Position numbers and translations under genes: made by a program
Assembly (NCBI GenBank): GCA_038049695.1
Contig: CP142455.1
Location: 22,667,501 to 22,731,500 of the forward strand
DNA from: Cinnamomum chago
Taxonomy: Eukaryota > Streptophyta > Magnoliopsida > Laurales > Lauraceae
Length of the DNA stretch: 64,000 nt
Direction of reading: 5' to 3'
Part shown: positions 33,802 through 44,354 of the stretch, piece after piece
How the letters are laid out: the number at the start of each line of letters is the position of its first letter
How positions within the stretch are numbered: the first letter of the stretch is position 1
The notes under the pieces: model-generated
What the model saw: the letters and a program-made list of their open reading frames with translations, nothing else
What the model was told of the DNA's origin: nothing
Databases searched by the model: none

Positions 33802-36693
33802 TGTCACACCACCAAAAGTGAAACCGGTGTTATGCGTGAGATTAGGGCCAATTAAAACTTTTCCCAACATAATCAAATGCAACTTGCCCTAATCATGTCC
33901 CATCTGGATCGAAGACCGCTGTGAGGTGTAAACATTTCCTCAAATATATATAACAATTAGCAGAAGCTTCATAATGCAAGTGGTATCTTAAAGATGTATA
34001 GTTTAAGAGCAAGATACTAAATAACATAATTAGAGTTCAAGCTTGAGACTGTTAACAAAATATTAATTATAAAGAAAAAGGCCACACAAAAACTAGGTCT
34101 AAACAAAAGTATAATGAACCAAAAGATGAAGCAAATAAGATGAATCGTGATGGCTCTCATGTACGTGGTCGTTACTGCTATACGATGCCGTCCATACTGT
34201 ACTCTAGGAAGTCATTAGGCTGATCTGCCTGAACTTTTTCCGTCGCCTCCTCCTCCTCGGGGTAGAAGGGCTCGGTACCTATGCACCAAGAGCAGCATCA
34301 TCAACACAACAGATGGCAAGGAGATGATATATAAATCACCTTAGAAATGCAGTACTAAAGAGAGTAAGCGATAAACATGATTATAAGAGATGCATAGCAT
34401 TCTGATTGTAAGAAATGCATTGCATTCGAATCATAAACAAACTATCAAAGTAGGCGGCCAACATATGCTAATCACCACAGGATATTATCACTGCCCTCCC
34501 TTACTCGCATTGAGTTGTGGTAGAGATACCAACAAATGGGATCAAAACCCGGTATTCAATAACAATAACAATCATCTCTTGGCTCATGAAGCTCGGTCCC
34601 TGTGGGCTCTGGCTCAATCTTGCCTCGAGGGACAATCATCTCTTAGCTCATGTAGCTCGGGCTCCGTGAGTTCTGGCTCAATCTTGCCTCAAGGAAAAGT
34701 ACCAGTCCTCTCATAGGTGGTGCCCCAGTTGTGTTGAACGTTAACAACTGAGTGGTGCCTGACACAAAGAATCCTAAAGACATCGGTGAGGGGCTAGGTT
34801 CTCTTGTGCGAACAAGATTCAACAACATTGGAGAAACTACTTTATTCCAAACCAAATCAAGCTTCAAACAAATTTCAATAGTAGTTCTCTTCAAGTCTTA
34901 CAATTAAAGCCCCCTGGCCTCAACACTTCAAACAAACCTCAAGGCAAACGGAATAACAAAAGGGATCCTAAGTCCATCATCTAAGTTCTCAAAGTGATCA
35001 TCAATAAAGTAAAGCAAACAGAACTAAAGAACATGTTCGTTACATGTAGATAGTACCAGACGGTACAATTCAGAATCGAAGACGATAAACAATCCAATCC
35101 TAAATACAAATGTTAATCCTGAAGCATCGTACAACTGATTCAGTCAATGAAGGGGTTAGGGTTCACGATACTCGGACGAACAATCTTCGTGCATAGATTT
35201 AAAGAAGAGTATCCTGTTGTCCCGTACCATTCAAGATTGAACTAGGTTGGATCCCGAAACAACTTACAATAAGTCAAATGAGTCCACAAAAAGGGTAACC
35301 AAGTTCCACCTAAGTCCATCCAAAATTAGGGTAAAATTCCCTTCCAAGAAGGAAATCCGTAGTTGTCCAGGTCGACCCCGCCCTTGGCCGATTGACCGCA
35401 TACACAGTGAGCCCATTTGACCTGAGAAGGCCAGGTCGACCCCTCCCATGCATGCCCGGTTGACCGGGATCAAGGTCGGTCGACCTGCAGTTGTAAGTGA
35501 AACTGGTTAACAGTGTTTTGATCAGGTTCCAAAGAACCTGACCTCGTGTGGCCGGTCGACCGAGGTCCCTGGTCGGTCAACTACGTGCACTGCGGAAACA
35601 GAGCCCAGGTTCTGTTTCTGCAGTGAAATGGGTTCATTCCATTTCCTTCATCCCTGAACCTGATTAGCAGTCTATGTAATGATAAAAACAACCTAACTAC
35701 AATACAAAAAACTAACTAATCAAGTCATTAACCTCTAAATCCATTCCATTAAGCCAATAAACCAAATTATTATGTTTTCAAACCTCTAAGGTATCAATTT
35801 AGCAAAGAACACCTAAATCATGATTTTTCCATACAAATCAAGGAGGACAAATATATCAAGCATAAATATAGCTATTTACTTGCCTTAAATGAAGTGCTAG
35901 ACCAAAAACCAAGAGGAAATTTGAAGAAAAGGACTCTTTGAAGCTCCAAGAAGGAAAGGCACCTCACAAAACCCAAATCACTCCTACAAATGCATGCCAA
36001 GGGTTAAGGTGAGTCTCCATAATCCATTTCTAACTAAAAAGGAAGAAGTAGAAGTAGTCTACAAGCTTTAAGAGCTTACCTTGGAATGGGTTGTGGATGA
36101 AAAGCTTAGAAAAGTATATGGTTTGAGTCTTGGAAGCTTGAGGAAGAAGATGGGTGGCTTGGTTGTCGACGCCGGAGCTCCGGTGAACGTCGGTAGTGAG
36201 GAGGAAGTGAACCAGAGAGAAAGAGAGAATAAGGGGGCTTGTATACGGGCCTTGGGTTTGTTGTTGTTGTTGCTGTGTGGAATGAAAGAGAGAATGGGTT
36301 TTGTAACCTAATAAGGGAATGGGCCTTGTAAATGGGCCTTGGGTTTTGGGTTGGGTTTGGGTCAAGTTTTGGGTCAGGTCCAAGTTTACAATTGAAGATT
36401 TTCGGGCCTCTTCGACGCGTAGAATCAAAACGTGACAGAAGACTAAAGTTTATGAAATAACGAGACATACCCGATGCACCCAAACTCAGAAAACTCATAA
36501 TCTCATAATTTCCCTGAAAACTTACCTAAATAACAAAACAACCTTCAATTCTACCCAAACACACTCCGAATCGTGCGAGACTTCGCACACGAGATTCAAC
36601 GTTAAACCCGACTCGCTAAGACTCTAAACTCACTTACTAACTAATCACACAATTAATTATAATTAATAGAAGATTAAGGGACGGGATGTTACA
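33802..36693 (-). mobile_element. Solo LTR, gypsy type
   Basis: On the minus strand it starts TGTAACATCCCGTCCC and ends GGTGGTGTGACA. A perfect 5-bp duplication CATAT flanks it (33797-33801 and 36694-36698). At 2892 bp it is long but within the range of plant chromovirus LTRs. No gag or pol is present, so it is best read as a solo LTR from recombination. The flanks join into continuous C/T-rich sequence. It includes a 62-64-bp tandem pair (about 34570-34695) and several GGTCGACC palindromes (35370-35590). Confidence 0.85.
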
Positions 36694-36699
36694 CATATC

Positions 36700-37720
36700 A
36701 TCACCATCTTCATCCCCCCTCCATCACACCATCTCCCCTCATCTATCCATCGCAGCAGAGAAGCCCACACATATCCTCATCACTTCATCTCCAACTTTCT
36801 TCCGTTGTCCCCTCACAGCCCCTGCCACCACTCTCCATCTCCACCCTCCTCCATCTTCATCTCGTCGTCCTAGCACCATCCCTCGCCGTCTTTCTTGTAG
36901 CCCGACTCAGGAACCAGATCGTCACCCACTTCTTTTTCCTCGTCTGCAAGTCACTCCACGCGCAGAGCTTCTCTCCTCCAGTGTCTTCCTCGTGCAGATC
37001 GCGTCTCCCCCTCGCTGTCGGACTCCGAACCTGGTAGGAGCTAGCCTCCCCATCTCTCTTTGCGCTGCATCTGCTACACCACACCACCCCTTGCTTTCTC
37101 TCTTCTTCTCTCTTCTTCTTTTTATTCTTTCTTTCTCTTACTCCCCCTGCACTCTCCTTACACCCACGTGTTGCACCCTCTTCTCCGCTTGCTCCACTCC
37201 ACTCCACCTGCACTCCCACACCTTCTTCTTCCCCCTGCTTTTCTTTTTCTTTCTCTCTCTTCTTCCTCTTCCCTCATAACACTCTGCACAACACATGGAC
37301 TTCTCCTCTTCTTTTCCTTCTTCTTTTTCTTTCTTTTCTTCTTTCCCTTCACCCACTACACCACACCTGCGCACCCACCTGCACTGCCCTTCCCTGCGCA
37401 CATCACCCTACCTGCACTGCGCGCCCTTCTTTCTTTCTCTCCCTCCTTCTTCTTCACCGCACACCCATTGCGCCCTTGCCCACCTGTACGCCTCCATCTT
37501 CTTTTTTTCTTTTTCTTTCTTTCTCTTCTTCCTCCTCCTGCCACAGCCACTGCACTCACCTTGCTCCACTGCGTCCTCTTCCTCCCTACATTCCACCCAC
37601 CTGTTGCACAATACATCTTCTTCTCCACCCTTTCCTCACCCTCACAACAGCACACACCTTCACCACCCTGCATAGCAATGTTACTGCTGCACACACACGC
37701 ACCCGTCTCCACACCCACCT
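36700..37720 (+). repeat. Pyrimidine-rich low-complexity tract
   Basis: About 1 kb is dominated by C and T on the plus strand, with repeated CTTCTT, CCACC and TTTCTTTC words. Long open frames result on both strands from the biased composition and encode Ser/Pro/Leu-rich or Arg/Lys/Glu-rich peptides without motifs. I do not regard them as genes. Confidence 0.8.
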
Positions 37721-38483
37721 AAACCAGCCCATCCACCTGACCCAAGCTGGACTACAAGGGAAAGGCCCATAACCCATCAGCCCCAGATTGCTATGCCTAT
37801 CAAGCCCATGCATTTAAGTTAAGTTATTTTTTTTAGGTCTTAATTTATTTTAAATTATTTCTAGCCAGCAGCAAGCCTGTCCATGCACCTAACATGCCAT
37901 GCATTTAGGCAAATATTTTATTTTATATGTCTATTTCAATTTATTTCTAATTTGTTCAAGCAGGCCACGGATCTAGGTAAGCTCTCCGCTTCATTATTAA
38001 TTTCAATTTATTCTTACCTTGTTCAGACCTGCCCATGCATCATATAAGTAGCTGCATTTCCTTTATTTTGCACAGTTATACTTTATTCCATGAAAATTAG
38101 GACTCTTTTTACTTATCTGTTCATCTTATTTTCTTTATAAAAATTAGAATTACATAACTCATAAAAAACCAAAAAAAAAAAACACAAAAGAATAAAAAAA
38201 AATAGAATCCTAGACATTAGTTAGATTAATTAGAGCAATTAAGTTAGGTGTGATAAACCTCCTTTTCCTCCTCTCCTTTCATTAGGATTAGGGAATTTAT
38301 TTAGAAAATTCTAAGTTAGTTAGGTTGATTATAATAAATAAAAATTAGTAATTTATCCCATTCTCTCCTCCTCGGTTTTTAAATTTGTATAGGCTAACAT
38401 CATAAAATTCATGTGTCTAGCAAAACTACCCTAAAAACTCACGAGGCTCTTAGCCAAATTGGGGCCGCGCAAGACCCATCTCT

Positions 38484-38673
38484 CACTACACCAAAAATCG
38501 GAAATTGGAACGGAAAAGCGTTCATAATCCTTCCGTTCCTAATCCGTTAAAGTGTTCCAATTTCCGTTCCAATTTGGATTAGGAACGGTTGGTACCAAAT
38601 TGGAACGGAAATTGGAACACTTTAACGGATTAGGAACGCTTTTCCGTTCCAATTTTCGATTTTTGGTGTAGTG
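38484..38673. mobile_element. Foldback CACTA-type MITE
   Basis: It starts CACTACACCAAAAATCGG and ends with the inverse, flanked by a perfect 3-bp duplication TCT (38481-38483 and 38674-38676). Nearly the whole 190 bp is an imperfect palindrome centred near 38577. This fits a CACTA (En/Spm) derived miniature element. Confidence 0.9.
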
Positions 38674-38719
38674 TCTCTTTTATGTGTTTTTTTTAGCATG
38701 GTCCTTTTCCATGGGGAGA

Positions 38720-38785
38720 TGGCTAGCAAAAGAAAAGAAAAAAAAAAGAAAAGAAAAGAAAAGAAAAGAAAAGAAAAGGAAAAAA
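38720..38785. repeat. (AAAAG)n simple repeat
   Basis: AAAAG/AAAGA units run for about 65 bp. No other feature is associated. Confidence 0.9.
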
Positions 38786-39354
38786 ACCTCTATTTTATAG
38801 AAAGATAACAAGGAAGAGGAGGTGGAAGGGAGAGGGTGAGAAAGATACTTTGGTGGAGACTTATGCAGGGTACATCAAATCGTATCTCCTCTTCCTGTCC
38901 ATCTATTTTCCTCTTTGATTTTAGGATTTCAATAATAAAAGGAGACATGTGCTTCTGGTTGGAAATATAGAGAGAGAGATTTGAGATGGGAGAGCCATGG
39001 AAAAAGCCTAGAGAAAGGATGTGGCTGGTTCAACAAAGAGATGCAGAGAGAGTTGTTTGTAAAGAGACTTCCGTTTTCGTTTTGTTTTTATTAAACGACA
39101 GGAGGGGACAAAGGCACGTAACGAGTTTAAAACTTTCATCGCTCAACACCTCAGGAGTTTGGTATGTTTGTAAAGATATACATAGAATCCCCTCATAAAG
39201 TTAATTGTTACAAACTGACCCTTTGAGTGAAAACTAAAATTTTGACCCTCCATTGAAGGTATAGTTGGTGGAAGAAAATATTTAGATAAAAAATAATTTA
39301 AAAAGGTGAAAAGTCCTTCTATCTATTGGTATTAGACAAATATAAAATGTGCAA
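38786..39354. other. Intergenic region
   Basis: No gene is recognisable. GA-rich words occur near 38970. The 9-bp target site of the MULE lies at its right edge. Confidence 0.4.
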
Positions 39355-40627
39355 GGGGATTTAACAGGAAAAACCCTTCTACACGGGCATTTCTTTAATT
39401 TGGCCCCAATAAAAATGGGCAGACAGAATGGGCCCTAAATGTACATTTCTCTTTCTTTTTTTGTCTTTTAGCGCTATAGTCGATATCGACCATCCATGCA
39501 TATCTACTAAAGACCGAAACCCCTTTATTCGTCATCCTTCTTCTTCCTCTTTTCCCCATTTTCCCTTTTCTATTTTCCATTGTCGTTGTCTACACCCCCT
39601 CATTCCCATTCAGTGTTGGTTGGAATTCAATGGGGGCATTCTTTTCACAAATGAGTTAAAAGAAGCCAAATCTTGAATTTTTCAGATTCGAAAAAGAAAA
39701 TGATTGCTTTTGAAAACGGAGATTGGGTTCCAGGAGAAGAGCTGCTGTTTTGGAAGGGGCGTTGAGGAAGATGGGATTGGAATTGCGACATGGGGTTTTG
39801 TGGGGTGAATGGAAGTCGAAAAGAGGGGATTTTGTTGGGTTTGAATCGAAGAAGGGTAAAAGGTAAGGATTTTTACAGACATTACTTAGAAAGTTGGGAT
39901 TTTGGGAGATGTGTTTTCATCTTTTGGGCTGTAGCTGAGTTTGGGCTCCTAATATTTAGGCTCTTGTTTTCTTTCAGAGGCTCATGGAGATGCATTTTTT
40001 CCATTGCAAAGAGATGTAAGGAATCAAGTGGAAAGAGGAATGGAATGCAAGTTCGGAGCCCTTAATTCGATCATTTAACTATATCCATATCGAGCTGGAC
40101 GGGTTTTCAAAATAAAGCCCTTGAGAGAGAGAAGTAAGAAATTTGGAGAAGACCTAGTGGAGAAATACATTGGAATCTTGTAAGAAATTTGGAGAAGCAA
40201 TGAGTTACAAATCTGTGTTGGGGTAATTTCCATGGAGGTGTTCGATGAAATGACGAAGAGAAAGGATAATGAAATTTCAAGCTCATTTCTCTTATTTTTA
40301 TCATGGGAAATTAGTCTGTTGTTGTTGTGGGGTTTGTCATTCCTTGATTTTGCTAACTAAGAGATATTAAAGGAGAGGAATTAGAGTACATGGGTGGGGT
40401 TTTCATTCCTTGATTTTTGTAATTTTCAAACATATTTCATGTATATATTTCTTAAAATGTAAGGTCAAGACACAATGAACTTGTAATGTTGTGAATGGTT
40501 TCCCCTATTTGAGATATTTGAAATGTGTTTGAGATGTCCGAACTCTTGAGCTTTTGAAATGTCTGAGTGAAGGACTGAAACCTTCGCCACCAAAACTTTC
40601 AACTATGATGTTCAAGGATAAAATTGA
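39355..40627 (+). repeat. Left terminal inverted repeat of the MULE
   Basis: It pairs with 42508-43833. Shared landmarks include GGGCAGACAGAATGGGCCC near the end, TAGTCGATATCGAC at about 39478 and AAGGTCAAGACACAATGAAC at about 40461. Confidence 0.9.
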
Positions 40628-40898
40628 TATTGGCTAAATCAGTGGAAGTTGCAAAATGAGTCGGATGAAACATTCCCCACCAAAACTCTATACTAATGTT
40701 TTCCCCATTACTTTCATGTAGTACCCATCTTTATTAATATCTGTAGCATTGTGTTTTATTAACAAACATCTCTTTCATGTAGAGAGGATGAACTAGCCAG
40801 TATTTGTACCATGGTATCCAGCAATGATTTAAATAAAGCACTGGACGAATCCATTTTTATGGACTATCCTGTTCAAGGAAGACATTCATCATCAAGAC

Positions 40899-41033
40899 AA
40901 TTGTAATGACTGCGAAGTTTTCACTGTGGCATTCGCGGAGCATTGTGTTCACTGTCGTCCTATCACATTTACACAGTCTGACATCCCTTACTTCTGTAGC
41001 AGAATTGTCATTGAATTATTCAAAAGAAGTTGA
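40899..41033 (+). pseudogene. ULP1-like cysteine protease C-terminal fragment
   Basis: Forty-four codons and a stop resemble the C-terminal catalytic end of plant ULP1 (SUMO-protease-like, peptidase C48) proteins. NDCEVFTVAFAEH aligns with the family pattern NDCGVF..KFAEH, and TFTQSDIPYF follows at the usual distance. The catalytic cysteine (in NDC) is kept, but the following glycine is glutamate. A preceding exon-like stretch (about 40785-40895, after ATGTAG) may belong to it in another frame. The His/Asp part is missing. MULEs carrying ULP1-like sequences are known in plants (the Kaonashi type). Confidence 0.65.
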
Positions 41034-41388
41034 CAAGCGAATGCTAGTAGGTTGAACCTTCCTTAGTTGTTGAACATACTAATTTGATGTAATTTTCTTA
41101 ACTGGTTAGAAGAAGTTTTGGGAAGGTTTTTTGGACAGTAGAAGGAGAGGACAAACATAGATACTTACTTTCTTTACTTTGTAATTGAAATTGTGGAACT
41201 TGTGGGCAGTGGTTGTGGAACTTCTATGGTTTTGGGCAGTTGGATTTATGTTGTGAAACTTCATGTATCATTATTTGAAATTGAATGGTATGTTAATATA
41301 TGGTTGTTAATTGAATGTACCAATGTATTCAGAACAATGTTTAGTACAATGGAATGTATCATTCTCTAGTTTGTTTAACATGACCAAT

Positions 41389-41668
41389 AGTCGATATCGA
41401 CTATTTAGCTGAAGCCTAAAAAACACAGTCATAGTCGATATCGACTATTTAGCTGAAACATAAAAAACACAGTCATAGTCGATATCGACTATTGTCATTG
41501 TCTATATCGACTATTTAGCTGAAACATATAAAAAACACAGTCATAGTCGATATCGACTATTGTCATTGTCGATATCGACTATTTAACTGAAACATAAAAA
41601 ACACAGTAATAGTCGATATCGACTATTTAGCTGAAACATAAAAAACACAGTCATAGTCGATATCGACT
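41389..41668. repeat. Array of TCGATATCGA palindromes
   Basis: The palindrome ATAGTCGATATCGACTAT recurs with its core at 41391, 41435, 41479, 41547, 41569, 41613 and 41657. A variant (TCTATATCGA) lies at 41501. Spacers are TTAGCTGAAACATAAAAAAC-type sequence. Spacings are 22, 44 or 68 bp, in effect multiples of about 22. The same core occurs in both TIRs (about 39480 and 43705). Confidence 0.9.
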
Positions 41669-41799
41669 ATGTTATAATACTATAACTTACTAAGTGTAGC
41701 TCTAGATGGGGTTTGCTAATCATTTTCAATAATAAAAGTGGAAAAAAATAAAAAATCATTAGCGGGACAATACAAACAACCATTATATTATCATAGATA

Positions 41800-42480
41800 A
41801 GTTCTCAACAACATATAACCCCAAAAAAGGGTGATCTTTACAAAAGGAAAAAGTATGTTTAACACTTGTGCCCTTCCAAAAAATGCTTCAACAAAATGTG
41901 CACGCCCATCACGACTACATCTTCTATCAATTACATTAACACCAAATATTAACACCAATAAAAATGGACATGATGACATTAACATGTGCATCCCCCATCC
42001 AAAAAACCTCTTCCATGTGGAGATTACATTGTCCAGACGGCTACATCTTCTATCACATTAACACCAACTACTAACACCAAACAAAGAGGAGTTCACATTA
42101 ACTCTTTCATCCCGCTTCCAAAAAATGGTTCAGTAGACTGTACACTATCCATAATGGTTGCATCTTCTATCAACATTGACACCAAATATTAACACCAACC
42201 AAAAAGGAGTTCACATTGACTCTTGCATCCCCCTTCCAAAAAATGCTTCAGTAGACTGTACACTGTCTAGAACGGTTGCATCTTCTATCACATTAACATC
42301 AAATATTAACACCAACCAAAAAGGAGTTCACATTGACTCTTGCATCCTCATTCTAAAAAAATGCTTCAGTAGACTGTACACTGTCCAGAACGGCTGCATT
42401 TTCTATCACATTAGCACCAAATATTAACACCAACAAAAAAAGAGTTCACATAGACTCTTGCATCACCCTTCCAAAAGATG
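41800..42480. repeat. 118-bp tandem repeat, about 5 units
   Basis: The word CATCTTCTATCA recurs at 41918, 42044, 42161 and 42279, with CATTTTCTATCA at 42397. Units also share ATATTAACACCAA and CAGTAGACTGTACACT. The period is 117-118 bp (first interval 126). Confidence 0.9.
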
Positions 42481-42507
42481 CTTCCACCGATTCAACCAAT
42501 ACTAATT

Positions 42508-43833
42508 TCATCATTGGACGTCATAGTAGAGAGTTTTGGTGGGGAGGTTTCGACCCTTCACTCAGACATTTCAAAAGCTCAAGAGTTCGGACATTTCAAA
42601 TACATTTCAAACTCCTCAAACACATTTCAAACATCTCAGATAGGGGGAAACCATTCACAACATTACAAGTTCATTGTGTCTTGACCTTACATTTCAAAAT
42701 ATATATACATGAAATATGTTTGAAAATTACAAAAATCTAGAAATGAAAACCCCACTCATGTTCTCTAATTCCCTCCTCCAATATCTCCTAGTGAGCAAAA
42801 TCAAGGAATGACAAACCCGACAACAGCAGCAGACTTCTTTCCCATGAGAAAAACAAGAGAAATGAGCGTGAAATTTCATTCTCTTTTCTCTTTGTCATTT
42901 CATCGAACACCTTCATGGAAACTACCCCAATACAGATTTGTGGCTCATTGCTTCTCTAAATTTCTTACAAGATTCCACTATATTTCTCTTCTAGGTCTTC
43001 TCTAAATTTCTTACTTCTCTCTGTCAAGGGCTTTATTTTAAAAAACCTTCCAGCTTGATATGGATATGGATATAGTTAAATGACCGGTTTAAGGACTCCG
43101 AACTTGCATTCCATTCCCTTTTCCACTTGATTCTTTACATCTCTTTGCAATGGGAAAAACGCATCTCCATGAGCCTATGAAATAAAACAAGAGCCTTTCA
43201 TTCTCCAAAACTATATCCATGAAAAACGCTGCCAGCTTAAAATACTAGTAGCCCAAACTTAGCTACAGCCCAAAAGATGAAAACCCATCTCCCAAAATCC
43301 CAACTTTCTAAATAATGCCTATAAAGATCCTTATCTTTTACCCTTCTTCGATTCAATTCCAACAAAATCCCCTCTTTTCGACTTCCATTCACACCCCAAA
43401 ACCCCATGTCGCAATCCAATCCCATCTTCCTCAACGCCCCTTCCAATACAGCAACTCTTCTCCCGGAACCCAATCTCCGTTTTCAAAAGCTATCATCTTC
43501 TTCTTCGAATCTGAAAAATTCAAGATTTGGCTTCTTTTAACTCATTTGTAAAAAGAATGCCCCCATTGAATTCCAACCAACACTGAATGGGGATGTAGAC
43601 AACGACAATGGAAAATAGAAAGGGGAAAAGGGGGAAAAGAGGAAGAAGACGGATGACGAATAAAGGAGTTTCGGTCTTTAGTCGATATGCAGGGATGATC
43701 GATATCGACTATAGCGCTAAAAGACAAAAAAAGAAAGAGAAATGTACATTTAGGGCCCATTCTGTCTGCCCATTTTTATTGGGGCCAAATTAAAGAAATG
43801 CATGTATAGGAGGTTTTTTCCCGTTAAATCCCC
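42508..43833 (-). repeat. Right terminal inverted repeat of the MULE
   Basis: It is the inverted partner of the left arm, with the same landmarks in reverse order. Indels between arms suggest the insertion or its source is not very recent, although the target duplication is still perfect. Confidence 0.9.
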
Positions 43834-43842
43834 AATGTGCAA

Positions 43843-44354
43843 GCTAATGAAAATGATTTTTGAAAAGAGAAAAGGTATCAATTGAAATGACAAAGGTAAA
43901 AGAAATAAATATGGATCTATATGTATGTATCTGGATAGATCTCTCAAAAAAGAAAAAGTGTACATTGAATTAGTAAAAGGAAAAAACAGCTTAAGTATAG
44001 AAGAAGATTTAGATTTTGTCAAAATAAGAATAGAAAATATATAAATACATAATGAAGTTACATAAGTATCCATGTTTAATATACACGTTCGTTCGTCTCC
44101 TTAACACTTGTCTAATTTTAACTACTTTGAACCATATACTATTTTTAGACCAAGTTGGATAAGTATCAATTTACGTGTAATCTTAATTCAAGGGTAGAGA
44201 CAAGAAATGAGAAAGAGGTTGATACCCCTAAATTGATTGTGGAGATAAGCTTGCAACACACTATTTGTTAAACATTTTTGTCTCATTAGGGTCAGCACTT
44301 GTATAAACAACACACACAATAGTCAATCAGTCAGTCAGTCACCCTTTTCCCTCA
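43843..44354 (+). promoter_or_regulatory. Upstream region of the P450 gene
   Basis: About 510 bp separate the MULE from the start codon. A TATA-like box TATAAAC lies at 44302-44308, about 50 bp before the ATG, which suggests a very short leader containing a CAGTCAGTCAGTCAC stretch. Other elements cannot be assigned by eye. Confidence 0.5.

Larger units (their letters stand above)
33013..38700 (+). mobile_element. Possible gypsy LTR, interrupted
   Basis: The start TGTTGTAGACACCTCATTTT (33013) has the look of a gypsy LTR start. The sequence resumes after the solo LTR at 36699 and continues through the pyrimidine-rich tract to a region near 38450-38720 (GGGGCCGCGCAAGACCC, AGCATGGTCC). I cannot define its right end or a target duplication. 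Confidence 0.3.
39355..43833. mobile_element. Mutator-like element with ~1.3-kb terminal inverted repeats
   Basis: The element starts GGGGATTTAACAGG and ends with the inverse. It is flanked by a perfect 9-bp duplication AATGTGCAA (39346-39354 and 43834-43842), the hallmark length of Mutator elements. The left arm (39355 to about 40627) pairs with the right arm (about 42508 to 43833) with many substitutions and indels. The centre holds a ULP1-like protease remnant, an array of TCGATATCGA palindromes and a 118-bp tandem repeat. No mudrA transposase is visible, so it is non-autonomous. Confidence 0.92.

Noticed and set aside
36686..37722. Long open frames (up to 220 codons) on both strands
   Set aside because: They lie in a C/T-rich tract where stop codons are rare in several frames. 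The peptides are low-complexity Ser/Pro/Leu or Arg/Lys/Glu and lack motifs.
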